Below are positions 9,322 to 18,929 of a stretch of DNA of 64,000 nucleotides, in pieces. The notes under the pieces are model-generated. The model made no database searches and was not told the origin of the DNA. It saw only the letters and a program-made list of their open reading frames with translations. Made by a program: the position numbers and the translations under genes. Within the stretch, counting starts at the first letter, position 1. Every line of letters starts with the position of its first letter. The stretch is from Deltaproteobacteria bacterium (GTDB lineage: Bacteria > Myxococcota > Kuafuiibacteriia > Kuafuiibacteriales > Kuafuiibacteriaceae), in NCBI GenBank assembly GCA_016703535.1, contig JADJBV010000001.1, positions 4,640,001 through 4,704,000 on the forward strand, given 5' to 3'.

Positions 9322-9650
9322 AGCCCCCCGCCGTCATCCGCCTGGGCTGGTGGGCCAAAGGGGACGTCAAGGCCGAGGTCGGCCACCACTTCACCTTGGA
9401 CATGGGCCCCTTCGGCCATCAACCTTGCGAAGTCCTCGAGGTCATCGCCGAACGACGCCTCAAATACTCCTTCGCCCCCGGCACCCTCAACACCACCATC
9501 ACCTGGATCCTGGAGCCCGCCGGCAACGGCACCAAGTTGACCTTGATCCACGAAGGCTTCGATCTCGACTCACCCCTCGGCCAACAAGCGTTCAAAGGAA
9601 TGGGCTCGGGCTGGCCCGGGATCCTGGGGCGACTCGACCAAGCCGTCTGA
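9318..9650 (+). CDS. SRPBCC (AHSA1/CalC-like) protein, apparently lacking its N-terminal part
   Basis: The 110 residues align in pattern with the central and C-terminal parts of AHSA1-like START-fold proteins (EVLEVIAERRLKYSFAPG, TTITWILEP, GTKLTLIHEGF, GWPGILGRLD). Family members are usually about 140-160 residues and begin with a strand and two helices before the xRWW motif; here the protein starts only a few residues before GWW. Upstream sequence is fully used by the ArsR gene, so the missing segment is not hidden by a simple frameshift. The gene overlaps ArsR by four bases. The protein may be a shortened ligand-binding partner of the regulator or a decaying copy. Confidence 0.8.
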   Translation: MKPPAVIRLGWWAKGDVKAEVGHHFTLDMGPFGHQPCEVLEVIAERRLKYSFAPGTLNTTITWILEPAGNGTKLTLIHEGFDLDSPLGQQAFKGMGSGWPGILGRLDQAV

Positions 9651-9684
9651 TCCCAGTCCTCCGGGCAACGCAGACTTCGCCGGC

Positions 9685-10275
9685 TCAGCGCCCCGACAAG
9701 TACCAGTCGCCGCCGCCGAAGCGGAACACCAACCCCACGGTCACGCCGAAGGTCGTGCGCGACACCGTGGAGTCATCGGGCTGGCCCACCCAAAGTTGAC
9801 CGACATCCAACTCGGCGAACAAGCCGCGCCCGGTGTCCAGCCAAGTGACGGAGCCACCGATGGCGCCGCCCAAAAAGGGGCCGGCCCGGGCTTGGAAGGT
9901 GCCCATGCCACCTCGGGCGGTGGCGTAGAGGAAGATCTCTTCGGGGGCTTCGGCGCGCAGGATGGGATAACGCCCGGAGGCGGACAGGCCGAAGACCGAC
10001 TCGCCGCCGGCCGATGCCGCGCCGTCCCCTTCACCGCTGCGATAGACGACGAAGGGTGCGTAGACACCCAACGAAAATACCGGGGCCAACTCGACCTCGA
10101 CCACCGGGCGGACACCGACGCGGAACGGGGTCCCGGTCTCCTCTCGCGCGGCATCCAACACCACCGGCACCAACTCGCTGGCGACGCCGAGGGTCCAGCG
10201 GATGGCCTGGGCTTCGGTGGGCCACCAGCAGAGGCCCAACAACACCCAAAAGAGCTGGCGAACCACCCGCGTCAA
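9685..10275 (-). CDS. probable outer-membrane beta-barrel protein
   Basis: The 196 residues begin with a clear signal peptide (hydrophobic 8-19, cleavage after AQA at about 24). The rest is made of alternating hydrophobic strands separated by Gly/Asp turns and ends with strands VTVGLVFRF and a final WYLSGR, which fits a small eight-strand-type barrel. No named family was recognised. The start is TTG at 10275, overlapping the TGA of the PII gene (TTGA), which suggests it is translated by coupling with PII; a later start within the leader is possible. Why an envelope protein follows PII is not evident. Confidence 0.7.
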   Translation of the reverse strand: MTRVVRQLFWVLLGLCWWPTEAQAIRWTLGVASELVPVVLDAAREETGTPFRVGVRPVVEVELAPVFSLGVYAPFVVYRSGEGDGAASAGGESVFGLSASGRYPILRAEAPEEIFLYATARGGMGTFQARAGPFLGGAIGGSVTWLDTGRGLFAELDVGQLWVGQPDDSTVSRTTFGVTVGLVFRFGGGDWYLSGR

Positions 10276-10610
10276 ACGGCGTCCGGTCCCCGTTCACCCG
10301 TGCGGATCCGGATCACCTCGTCGACGGGATAGATGAAGATCTTGCCGTCGCCGATGCGGCCGGTCTTGGCGGAGCGTTCGATGGCCTCGACCACCGGGTG
10401 CACCAGCTCATCGGCGCAGACGATTTCGATCTTCACCTTCGGCAAAAAATCGACCGCGTATTCGGCGCCGCGATAGAGCTCGGAGTGGCCCTTTTGCCGG
10501 CCAAACCCCTTGACTTCGGTGATGGTCATACCCTGAACGCCGAGGGCGGTGAGGGCCTCGCGGACCTCGTCGACCTTAAAGGGCTTGATGATCGCCTCGA
10601 CCTTCTTCAT
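10272..10610 (-). CDS. glnB: PII nitrogen regulatory protein
   Basis: The protein has exactly the family length of 112 residues. The T-loop (about 37-55) contains GRQKGHSELYRGAEY with Y51, the uridylylation site in proteobacterial PII, followed by VDFLPKVKIEIV; the C-terminal part carries TGRIGDGKIF, the nucleotide-binding B-loop. PII senses 2-oxoglutarate, ATP and ADP and controls glutamine synthetase, NtrB and the ammonium channel. The start is the ATG at 10610 (MKKVEAI), not the upstream in-frame codons. No glnA, amtB or glnD gene lies nearby; glnB versus glnK cannot be decided from sequence alone. The gene is divergent from the ABC transporter. Confidence 0.95.
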   Translation of the reverse strand: MKKVEAIIKPFKVDEVREALTALGVQGMTITEVKGFGRQKGHSELYRGAEYAVDFLPKVKIEIVCADELVHPVVEAIERSAKTGRIGDGKIFIYPVDEVIRIRTGERGPDAV

Positions 10611-10699
10611 CGCGGCCGGGAGCCTAGTACACAAGGGCCGCTCCTGGCGAGGCCGGCCGGGGGCTGGCCTTCCAACCCCGAAAGTGCTCAAAAGACCGG

Positions 10700-11440
10700 G
10701 TGGTCGACGCGGTCGCGACCGTCCAGGGACTGGTCAAGAGCTACGCCCTGGGCACCCAGCAGATCGAAGTCCTGACCGGCTTGGACCTGACCCTCTGGCC
10801 TGGCGAGATCTGCGGCGTGATGGGTCCGTCGGGGGCGGGCAAGAGCACCCTCCTCAACTGCTTGGCCGGGATCGATCGACCTGACCAAGGCCAGATCCGC
10901 CTATTGGGCCAAGCCGTGGATCAAGAGAGCGACGACGCTCGCACCCTGCTGCGTCGCCGCCACGTCGGCATCATCTACCAGTTCTTCAACTTGGTCCCGA
11001 ACCTCGACGTCACCGAAAACGTGATGTTGCCGTACCTGATCGATGGGGTCCCCGCGGATCTGCCGGCGATCCAACACGCCCTCTCCCGGGTCGGCATGGG
11101 GCACCGCCACGATCACCTGCCCAGCCAACTTTCGGGCGGTGAGATGCAGCTGGTCAGCATCGCGAGGGCCATCGTGCGAAAGCCGGCGGTCATTTTGGCC
11201 GACGAACCGACCGGCAACGTCAACGTCGCCACCGGTCGCAAGATCATGGCCTTGCTCCGGGAGGTGGTGAAGGAGTGCCAAAGTGCGCTGCTTTTGGTGA
11301 CCCACAACCCCGAAGACGCGGCCAAAGCCGATCGGGTGGTGTTCCTCAAGGACGGCCGCCTGGACGAGGCCCAAGCACTGAAGGGCGAAGAGGTTTCGGT
11401 GGCGGCGATCCACACCAAACTCGAGCAGCTCGGGATCTGA
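10700..11440 (+). CDS. ABC transporter ATP-binding protein (LolD/MacB-like)
   Basis: This 246-residue ATPase has a Walker A GPSGAGKST (42-50), Q-loop in YQFFNLVPN, signature LSGGEMQ (144-150, with Met where Gln is usual), Walker B VILADEPTGN (from 164) and switch His202 in THN. The Asn-rich Q-loop and DEPTGN are typical of the LolD/MacB/FtsE branch that serves FtsX-type permeases. It should energise the permease encoded one base downstream, acting on lipoproteins, peptides or cell-wall enzymes rather than transporting across the inner membrane. The start is GTG at 10700. Confidence 0.95.
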   Translation: MVDAVATVQGLVKSYALGTQQIEVLTGLDLTLWPGEICGVMGPSGAGKSTLLNCLAGIDRPDQGQIRLLGQAVDQESDDARTLLRRRHVGIIYQFFNLVPNLDVTENVMLPYLIDGVPADLPAIQHALSRVGMGHRHDHLPSQLSGGEMQLVSIARAIVRKPAVILADEPTGNVNVATGRKIMALLREVVKECQSALLLVTHNPEDAAKADRVVFLKDGRLDEAQALKGEEVSVAAIHTKLEQLGI

Positions 11441-11441
11441 G

Positions 11442-13505
11442 ATGCGCTGGCTGGTCCCGAAGCTCGCGGTCCGCAACCTGCGCTCCGACTGGTTCGCCAC
11501 CTTGTGCGCGATCGTCGGCGTGGCCTTGGGCGCGGCGACCGTCAACGTGGTCCTCACCTTGGATCTCAACACCCGGGCTCAAGAGTCGCGGCGGTGGTCC
11601 ACCAACCCGGATCTGCCGGTGGATCTTTCGCGCACCATCGGCCTCGCCGGATATCGCAAGGACGGCACGCCCACCCAGTCGGAGGACGCCAAAGAGGAGA
11701 CCCACGAAGATTACCAGGTGATGCGCTCCGCCATCCGCTTGGGCTCTTTGTCCGCGTTTTTGGTGGGGGCCTTGATCGTGTTCTTCACCTTTCGAGTGGT
11801 GGTCGAACAACGTCGGCGCGAGATCGCCCTCCTCCGCAGCCTCGGGACCAGCCGAACTCAAGTCGTCGGCATCTTCCTCCTCGAGGCGGTGTTGGTGGGG
11901 TTGATCGGTTCGACCTTGGGGTTCCTGATGACCCCTCCCCTTTCGGTGATGGCCGCCATCGCCGGCATCACCACCACCGGCCGCTCCCAACTTTATTGGT
12001 TGACCTTCCCCTGGAAGACGATGGCCTTCGTCTCCTTGGTCGGCGCCGGCACCGCCATCCTTGGCGTCTTGCGGCCGCTCCAGGAGGTCTTGGCCTTGGA
12101 CGTGGCCGCCACCTTGCGGCCCCGTTACCTGGAGGAAGGTGGCCCCGGGGGCCGTCCCAAACGCACCGGCCTCGCGGTTTTGGCGTTGCCGTTCATGGCG
12201 CTCCTCTACGTGTTGATCCGCCCCTTCTTCGTCGAGGTCCTGCCTTCCCTCCTCTTCTTCGTGCTGGAGGCGGGTTTGGTCTGCGCTGGTTTCCTCAGCC
12301 TCTTGGTGTTGGTGCCCCAAGCGGTCAGCCTGATCGGCGCCCTGATCTCTCGGCTCCTCCCCGAAGGCCCTAAGGCGGCCCGGCTCCTCACGGTGCGCCG
12401 CCTGGAGCGGGCGGGCCACGAGTTCGCCTGGTCGGTGAGCGGCGTGATGTTGGTCTTTGCGCTTTTGCTCGGCCTTCACGTGGTGACCCACGCCCTCAAA
12501 CGTGAGGTGGTGATCTGGGCCAACGACGCCATCAAGTCCCACGCCTTCGTCTACTCCCGAAGCGGCGACTACCTGGTGCATGAGTCGCTCCTGGAAGGCT
12601 TGGACGGCCAGGTCCACCAGGTCCCGTACACCTCACGGACCCCGTGGCCCAACGCGCTGATGGCCGCCGACACCGAAGCCTTCCGGGCCTTGTTGCGCCT
12701 CCACGGTGAAGAGGTGTTGGCCGATCGTTTTGGTCGAGGCCAAGTGATCCTGTCCAGCCTGATGGCCCGCCGTTATGGCCTGGGTCCCGGTGACTTTCTC
12801 CAGGTCCAGACCGCCACCACCACCCGACGGCTCGAGGTCTTGGCGGTGAACGACCTCGGTTACCTGCCGATGATCGGGCCTTACCGAGACAGCAAAACGT
12901 ACGGGCTGATCTCCACCGAAGACCACGGCCTGATCCGCGAACACGCCGGGCCCTTGGGCGCAGGTGTCCTCCTCTACGACCGGGCCCAGGACGCGAGCCC
13001 GGAGCGTTGGCTCTCGATGTTGCGCCCGACCCGGGGCGTGCGGGGTTTTCGGGCCGAGGTCGGGGCCCTCTTCACCGATGACCGAGTGAAGGAGACCGAT
13101 CGGGACTTCGTGATCTTCGATCTGATCTTGTTCCTCACCGCGGTTTTGGCGTCGGTCGGCATCGCCAACAACCTGGTGCTTTCGGCCCACGTGCGGCGAA
13201 GGGAGATCGGCCTCTACCGAGTGTTGGGCATGCAAGCCTCCCAAATCCGCACCTTGTTCCTCTTGGAGGCTGCTTTTATCGGGCTGCTGGGCGGGATCTT
13301 TGCGGTCGCCCTGGGCATCCCCCTCGGCTTTTTGTCGGTCGGCGCCTTGGAGGTGGTCTCGGCCTTCGCCGTGCACTTCGAGTTCCCGGCGAGTTACGCG
13401 GTATGGACCTTGGTGGGCGCCGCGGGGGTGTCGTTGTTGTCGGCCCTCTATCCGGCGGCCCAAGCGGCGCGCCTCGACAGCAAAGAGGCCGTCCACTACG
13501 AGTGA
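11442..13505 (+). CDS. FtsX/MacB-like ABC transporter permease
   Basis: The 687-residue membrane protein has a first transmembrane helix at about 20-40, a short periplasmic segment, an FtsX domain (about 100-220) with the cytoplasmic VVVEQRRREIALLRSLGTSRTQ motif, more helices to about 330, a large periplasmic region (about 350-560), then a second FtsX domain (about 560-680) with HVRRREIGLYRVLGMQ. This two-FtsX organisation resembles LolC/E-like and antimicrobial-export permeases. It starts one base after its ATPase gene and the two form an obvious operon. The substrate is unknown. Confidence 0.93.
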   Translation: MRWLVPKLAVRNLRSDWFATLCAIVGVALGAATVNVVLTLDLNTRAQESRRWSTNPDLPVDLSRTIGLAGYRKDGTPTQSEDAKEETHEDYQVMRSAIRLGSLSAFLVGALIVFFTFRVVVEQRRREIALLRSLGTSRTQVVGIFLLEAVLVGLIGSTLGFLMTPPLSVMAAIAGITTTGRSQLYWLTFPWKTMAFVSLVGAGTAILGVLRPLQEVLALDVAATLRPRYLEEGGPGGRPKRTGLAVLALPFMALLYVLIRPFFVEVLPSLLFFVLEAGLVCAGFLSLLVLVPQAVSLIGALISRLLPEGPKAARLLTVRRLERAGHEFAWSVSGVMLVFALLLGLHVVTHALKREVVIWANDAIKSHAFVYSRSGDYLVHESLLEGLDGQVHQVPYTSRTPWPNALMAADTEAFRALLRLHGEEVLADRFGRGQVILSSLMARRYGLGPGDFLQVQTATTTRRLEVLAVNDLGYLPMIGPYRDSKTYGLISTEDHGLIREHAGPLGAGVLLYDRAQDASPERWLSMLRPTRGVRGFRAEVGALFTDDRVKETDRDFVIFDLILFLTAVLASVGIANNLVLSAHVRRREIGLYRVLGMQASQIRTLFLLEAAFIGLLGGIFAVALGIPLGFLSVGALEVVSAFAVHFEFPASYAVWTLVGAAGVSLLSALYPAAQAARLDSKEAVHYE

Positions 13506-13520
13506 GGGATCAGAGGGCGT

Positions 13521-14306
13521 TCAGGGATCCAGGCGGCGTTGTTCGTCGACCGCCCGATCGATGTCGCCTTCGCTCAAGATGCCCTTCTCCACGAAGTAGC
13601 GGCCGATCGGCTGCTGCAGTTGCCGCTGTTTGCCCAAGATCGCCAGGCGCTGGAACGGCGTCATGTAGCCTTTGTCGACCGCCACCGAACAAAAGAGCTG
13701 ATCGTGGCGCTTCTCCATCAACACTTCGTAGACCTGCTTGCGCTCCAAGACCTTCCACGACAGAGCGATCTTGCCCACCGCCGGACGTTGGGCCCGCTGC
13801 CACAACACCGCGTCGATCAGCTGCTGCAGGGTGATGCGCCCCTTGGACAACAAGAAGCGACCGAGCTTGACCCGGTTCGCCTGGATCACCGGGGGCATCA
13901 AGGACTCGACGGTCATCGGCGCCGGGGTGTCGAGGAGGCCGGTGCCAGCGGCGATGGTCGCCGCCCGGATCTTGGCGACCCGGTCAGGTGGGAGAAAGGG
14001 AGGTGGGGTCTCAGAATCGGGGATAAGGTCGGAGATCGGCTCCGTGATCATCACCGAACTCTGCTCGCCCAACACCTCGAGCAAAAAGCGGTACGCCTTC
14101 TCCACGCCTTCGAAGTTCTGGCTCAACTCGAGCCGAGTCCGACCGAGCTGTTTGGCCCGCTCCGGGTGGGTCTCCCGCACCTTGGCGCTGAAGGCCGCCG
14201 AGAGGCTGGCCTCATCCAAGACCAGGGCCCGCTTCGGTTTGTTGCCGAAGAGCAAGGCGTAGGCTTCGTAGAGCTGATGGTCGTCCGTGCTGTCGAAGGC
14301 GTGCAT
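13521..14306 (-). CDS. J-domain-like protein with C-terminal MshEN-like region
   Basis: In the 261 residues, the region about 10-80 looks like a J domain (helix II LSAAFSAKVRETHPER, helix III NFEGVEKAYRFLLEVL), but the diagnostic HPD tripeptide reads HPE, which would be expected to weaken Hsp70 stimulation. A proline-rich linker follows, then about 130-261 contains two copies of a short helical unit (LGRFLLSKGRITLQQLIDAV and IGRYFVEKGILSEGDIDRAV) like the MshEN/GspE N-terminal domain, which binds cyclic-di-GMP in some proteins. Function is unknown. The protein is cytoplasmic, and the gene converges on the ABC permease 15 bases away. Confidence 0.72.
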   Translation of the reverse strand: MHAFDSTDDHQLYEAYALLFGNKPKRALVLDEASLSAAFSAKVRETHPERAKQLGRTRLELSQNFEGVEKAYRFLLEVLGEQSSVMITEPISDLIPDSETPPPFLPPDRVAKIRAATIAAGTGLLDTPAPMTVESLMPPVIQANRVKLGRFLLSKGRITLQQLIDAVLWQRAQRPAVGKIALSWKVLERKQVYEVLMEKRHDQLFCSVAVDKGYMTPFQRLAILGKQRQLQQPIGRYFVEKGILSEGDIDRAVDEQRRLDP

Positions 14307-14375
14307 CGAAGTCGACGGTACGGACTCGGAGGGCCGACCGTCAAACCGCTGACAGGTAAGAAGTGAGCGCCTGCC

Positions 14376-16106
14376 TCACGCTGAAACGTGAGCGGCCGAA
14401 AAAAGTGCAGCCAAGACCTGATCGATCCGAGCTTCCCCGCGTTTTTGGGCGACCAAGATGGGGTCCGCACCCACCTCCTCCACCACTTCCAGGTAAAACT
14501 TGATCTTGGGTTCGGTGCCGCTGGGGCGCACCGACACCCGACCGCCACCCACGAGTTCGTAGATCAAGACGTCACCGCGCAGCCGCGGGTCCGGGGCCAC
14601 CGAAAGATCACGGACCTCTTGCACCAAAAGATCGCCGAAGCGTTGGGGTGGCGAGGACCGCAGCGCCGCCATCACCTCTTTGATCTTGGCCGAGCCCTCG
14701 CGGCCCGGGAGCATCAGGCTCTTCTGCCGACTGACGAAGAGCCCGTGGGTGCGGCGCAGCTCGTCCAAACGATCGAGCAAGGTTTGGCCGTGAGCCTTGA
14801 GGCCGGCCGCGTGTTCACAGAGCACCATGGCCGCGCTGATGCCGTCTTTGTCCCGGACGTGGGTCCCGACGGTGTAGCCCAGGGCCTCTTCGTAGCCGAA
14901 CACGAAGCGGAGCCCCAACTCACGGTGATGGCGGAGCGCCTCGTTGGCGATCCACTTGAAGCCGGTCAAGGTCTCTCGGTACTCCACGCCTCGATCGGCG
15001 GCCATCTTGCGCAGCAGCTGGGACGACACCATGGTCGCCATCACCAGCCGTTTTGCACCGTCGGCGCCGTCGTGGGTCAGCAGGTGATCGGCCAAGAGCA
15101 CCCCGATCTCGTTGCCGTTCAGCACCTGATATTCGCCGTCGAGTCGACGCACCGCCGCGCCCAAGCGATCCGCGTCGGGGTCGTTGACCACCACCAAATC
15201 GGAGCCGCTCTTTTGGGCCAGCGCCAACACCAGGTCCAAGGCGCCGGGCTCTTCGGGGTTGGGGAACTCTACCGTCGGGAAACGTCCGTCGGGTTCGGCC
15301 TGTTCGGCCACGGTCACCAGCTGAGTGAGGCCACGAGTGGCGAAGGCCCGCCGCAACACCCGCTCGCCCACCCCGTGCATCGCGGAATAGGCGATCTTCA
15401 GCGCCCCCACCGGCGCCGCCGGATCGTAGACCATCGCCGCCAGGCCCGACAAATAGGCCGCTTCGACCTGTCGATCGATTTGCAAGTTACCTTGCACAAT
15501 TGCCCGCTCCCAATCGGCCCGGGGGACGGCCTTGGCGCCAGGTTGGCGGGCGATGGCCTGGGCGATGCCTTCATCTTGGGGCGGGATGATCTGAGCGCCG
15601 TTGCCGAAATAAACCTTGTAGCCGTTGTAGGCGGGCGGGTTGTGGCTGGCGGTGACCATCACCCCGGCGGCGGCGTGGTGGTGTTTGACGCCGAAAGCCG
15701 TCACCGGCGTGGGGGTGGTGCCCTCCAGGAAGTGGACCTTCAGGCCCTTGGCGCAGGCCACCAAAGCCGCGTCCCTCTGCATCTCCACCGATCCGCGGCG
15801 ACCGTCTCGGCCGATCACCAAACCGCGCTCGGCCGCGTCCGGCACCGTGGCCAGCAGGTAGTCGCAGAGTCCGGCCGTCGCCCGAATGACCACCGCCCGG
15901 TTCATGCGGGTCTCGCCGGGCCCGTAGATCCCGCGCAGGCCCGCGGTGCCAAACACCAACGGCCCGCTGAAGCGATCGACCAACTCGGCGTGGGCCGCCG
16001 GATCTCCACCCCGGGCCCGGCTGAGCCAACCGGAGAGTTCACTTTGATCGGTGGGCTCCACGTCGTCGGCGATGAAGGCCTCGACCCGGTCGTACAGCTC
16101 TTTCAA
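14376..16106 (-). CDS. alpha-D-phosphohexomutase (phosphoglucomutase/phosphomannomutase family)
   Basis: The 576-residue cytoplasmic enzyme interconverts hexose 1- and 6-phosphates through a phosphoserine intermediate. Motifs in order: GTAGLRG near 53, catalytic serine S154 in TASHNP, metal-binding DPDADR (309-314), sugar-binding GYEEALGY (403-410) and phosphate-binding RPSGTEPK (526-533). Length and the GFKWIANE stretch place it with the longer PgcA/PGM2-like branch that also contains phosphopentomutases. The start is the ATG at 16106. It lies 9 bases downstream of a lipoprotein gene on the same strand, probably one operon. Confidence 0.93.
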   Translation of the reverse strand: MKELYDRVEAFIADDVEPTDQSELSGWLSRARGGDPAAHAELVDRFSGPLVFGTAGLRGIYGPGETRMNRAVVIRATAGLCDYLLATVPDAAERGLVIGRDGRRGSVEMQRDAALVACAKGLKVHFLEGTTPTPVTAFGVKHHHAAAGVMVTASHNPPAYNGYKVYFGNGAQIIPPQDEGIAQAIARQPGAKAVPRADWERAIVQGNLQIDRQVEAAYLSGLAAMVYDPAAPVGALKIAYSAMHGVGERVLRRAFATRGLTQLVTVAEQAEPDGRFPTVEFPNPEEPGALDLVLALAQKSGSDLVVVNDPDADRLGAAVRRLDGEYQVLNGNEIGVLLADHLLTHDGADGAKRLVMATMVSSQLLRKMAADRGVEYRETLTGFKWIANEALRHHRELGLRFVFGYEEALGYTVGTHVRDKDGISAAMVLCEHAAGLKAHGQTLLDRLDELRRTHGLFVSRQKSLMLPGREGSAKIKEVMAALRSSPPQRFGDLLVQEVRDLSVAPDPRLRGDVLIYELVGGGRVSVRPSGTEPKIKFYLEVVEEVGADPILVAQKRGEARIDQVLAALFSAAHVSA

Positions 16107-16115
16107 GGCAACACC

Positions 16116-16667
16116 TCAGTCACAAGGATGGCCCGGCGGGAGCGCGGGCGCGTCGTAGCGGGAGAGGCCGTCCATGATCTCGAGGAGGGCCGGGTGATCG
16201 TGGAGCCCGGCGGCGCACAAGATCGACAACGCCCGCCCAAAACCCGCTTGGGCGGCGGCCCGAGCCGGGCGGGCCCGATCGTCCAGCGCCTTGCTCAAGA
16301 CCTGACGAGGCTCGGGTGCAAGTTGAGTTGCAGCGCCCGGGGAGGTCAGGGCTCGGACCAGATCGTCGTAGGCTCGGGCTTGAGCCAAGGCGGCCCGGAG
16401 GCGTTGGGGATCGGAGGTCTCGGGATCTTGGGTGAGGTCCAGCAGGCTGCGGGCGGCGGCGTCGACTTGACGTTCCCCTTCCCCGACCCACTCGAAACGA
16501 AGTTGGGGATCGGCCAGGGCGCGCTGGACCCGGCCCACGCCTTCTTGAGCTTGGGCCTCGAAGAGGACCAGTTCGGTCTCTCGATTGTGGTCGGCCTCGA
16601 CGCAGGCCGCCAGGAGCAGCCCACCCGCCAGCGGGAAGCAGAGACCCAAGGCCCGGCTCATCCCCAT
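16116..16667 (-). CDS. lipoprotein of unknown function
   Basis: The 183 residues begin with a lipoprotein signal peptide whose lipobox LLAAC puts the lipidated cysteine at position 22. The mature part is rich in Ala, Arg and Leu and predicted to be largely helical; a CAAG and a C-terminal HPCD add two more cysteines. No family was recognised. It is followed after 8 bases by the phosphohexomutase gene. Confidence 0.75.
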   Translation of the reverse strand: MGMSRALGLCFPLAGGLLLAACVEADHNRETELVLFEAQAQEGVGRVQRALADPQLRFEWVGEGERQVDAAARSLLDLTQDPETSDPQRLRAALAQARAYDDLVRALTSPGAATQLAPEPRQVLSKALDDRARPARAAAQAGFGRALSILCAAGLHDHPALLEIMDGLSRYDAPALPPGHPCD

Positions 16668-16715
16668 CAGGTTAGCTGAATTCCTCGGACCTCTCCAGTC
16701 AACGGCCCTGAGACC

Positions 16716-17528
16716 TCAGCTGCAGCGACCGGTGGAGAAGTTGCAGCTGCCCCCATTGGGGCAACCCGCGGTGATGCACCCCTCCACACACAGCGGCAGC
16801 TCACAGATGGTCAGAGGCGGATTGCACATCTCGTCCAGGATGCAGAGCCCCAGGGGCGGACCGCAACGGCCGGTCAAGATGCTGCACTCTTCGCCGCCGG
16901 GACAGGGGGCGCCGGTGCTGAAGCAACCGGGGGTGCAGAAGCCGAACTCGCAGATCTCGGCCGGCAAGGCGCATTGGGTGTCGTCATTGCAGGGGATGGG
17001 GCCGACGTCGCTGGGGCCGCTGTCCTGAGGCGGAAAACCGACGTCTCGTACGCCGGTGTCCGGGAAGCCCACGTCTCGTACGCCGGTGTCCGGGAAGCCC
17101 ACGTCCCGCACGCCGCTGTCCGGAAAGCCAAAGTCGGGGACAAAAGCGTCGGCCTGGCCCGCGTCGGAGAAGCCGAAGTCGGGCGGCGTCGCGTCGGGAA
17201 AAAAGAAGCCTTGATCCGGCGTTTGATCGCCGCCATCCCAGAAGCCCAGATCGACCCCAAAGCCAAAGTCGACCGGCTGGCCGTCGACAGGGCCCGAGTC
17301 GGGGATGTCGCCGCTGCAGATGCAGGCCTCGAAGGCCTCGGCCCGGCAGATCTGGGCTCCCATACGGCCGTCGGTGCAGGAGCAGGACCGGGTCTCGCCT
17401 TCGCGGCAAGGCCCCACGATGCGGACCGAGCCGGTACGCTTGCTCTCGCCGCAGCCTATGGCCAAAACGCAGACCAGCCCGATCATCGCCCGGGGCAACA
17501 CCTGGGGTCCTACGTGGCGATTGGTCAT
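16716..17528 (-). CDS. Cys-rich lipoprotein with Asp/Gly/Phe-rich repeat spacer
   Basis: The 270-residue protein has a lipobox LAIGC (lipidated C26), then an N-terminal Cys-rich segment (GETRSCSCTDG, EACICSG) like those found in many myxobacterial surface proteins. A long low-complexity spacer (about 75-185) of D, G, F and P includes three near-perfect decapeptides GVRDVGFPDT/S. The C-terminal third (about 185-270) contains some sixteen cysteines in short repeats (CNDDTQC, CEFGFC, CNPPLTIC, CVEGC), presumably disulfide-bonded and extracellular. It is followed downstream by no clear partner and sits just after htrA on the same strand. Function is not known. Confidence 0.8.
   Translation of the reverse strand: MTNRHVGPQVLPRAMIGLVCVLAIGCGESKRTGSVRIVGPCREGETRSCSCTDGRMGAQICRAEAFEACICSGDIPDSGPVDGQPVDFGFGVDLGFWDGGDQTPDQGFFFPDATPPDFGFSDAGQADAFVPDFGFPDSGVRDVGFPDTGVRDVGFPDTGVRDVGFPPQDSGPSDVGPIPCNDDTQCALPAEICEFGFCTPGCFSTGAPCPGGEECSILTGRCGPPLGLCILDEMCNPPLTICELPLCVEGCITAGCPNGGSCNFSTGRCS
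17041..17130 (-). repeat. three contiguous 30-bp repeats in the lipoprotein spacer
   Basis: Units at 17041-17070 and 17071-17100 are identical; the unit at 17101-17130 differs at a few positions. Each encodes the decapeptide GVRDVGFPDT or a close variant. Length is a multiple of three, so copy-number change would keep the frame and alter the spacer length. Confidence 0.9.
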
Positions 17529-17534
17529 TCCTAC

Positions 17535-18815
<1,281 letters not shown>

Positions 18816-18929
18816 GGGCTCGGCATAACAAGGCCGACCACCCTTTGCCCACCGCTAAAAAACCTGCATTTCGGGTTGGCAGTCACCGGCGTTTGGGCTT
18901 CTTTCCCAGATCGCCCCTCGGAGGATCGG

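Noticed and set aside
14375..14392. CTCACG/CGTGAG hairpin at the end of the phosphohexomutase gene
   Set aside because: Stem is only 6 bp and no T-run follows in the direction of transcription, so not a factor-independent terminator.
14388..16679. Long open frame on the plus strand (763 residues)
   Set aside because: Antisense to the phosphohexomutase and lipoprotein genes; typical shadow frame of high-GC DNA with no domain and a biased, repetitive composition.
17041..17130. CRISPR-like array
   Set aside because: The 30-bp units are contiguous with no spacers and are protein-coding.
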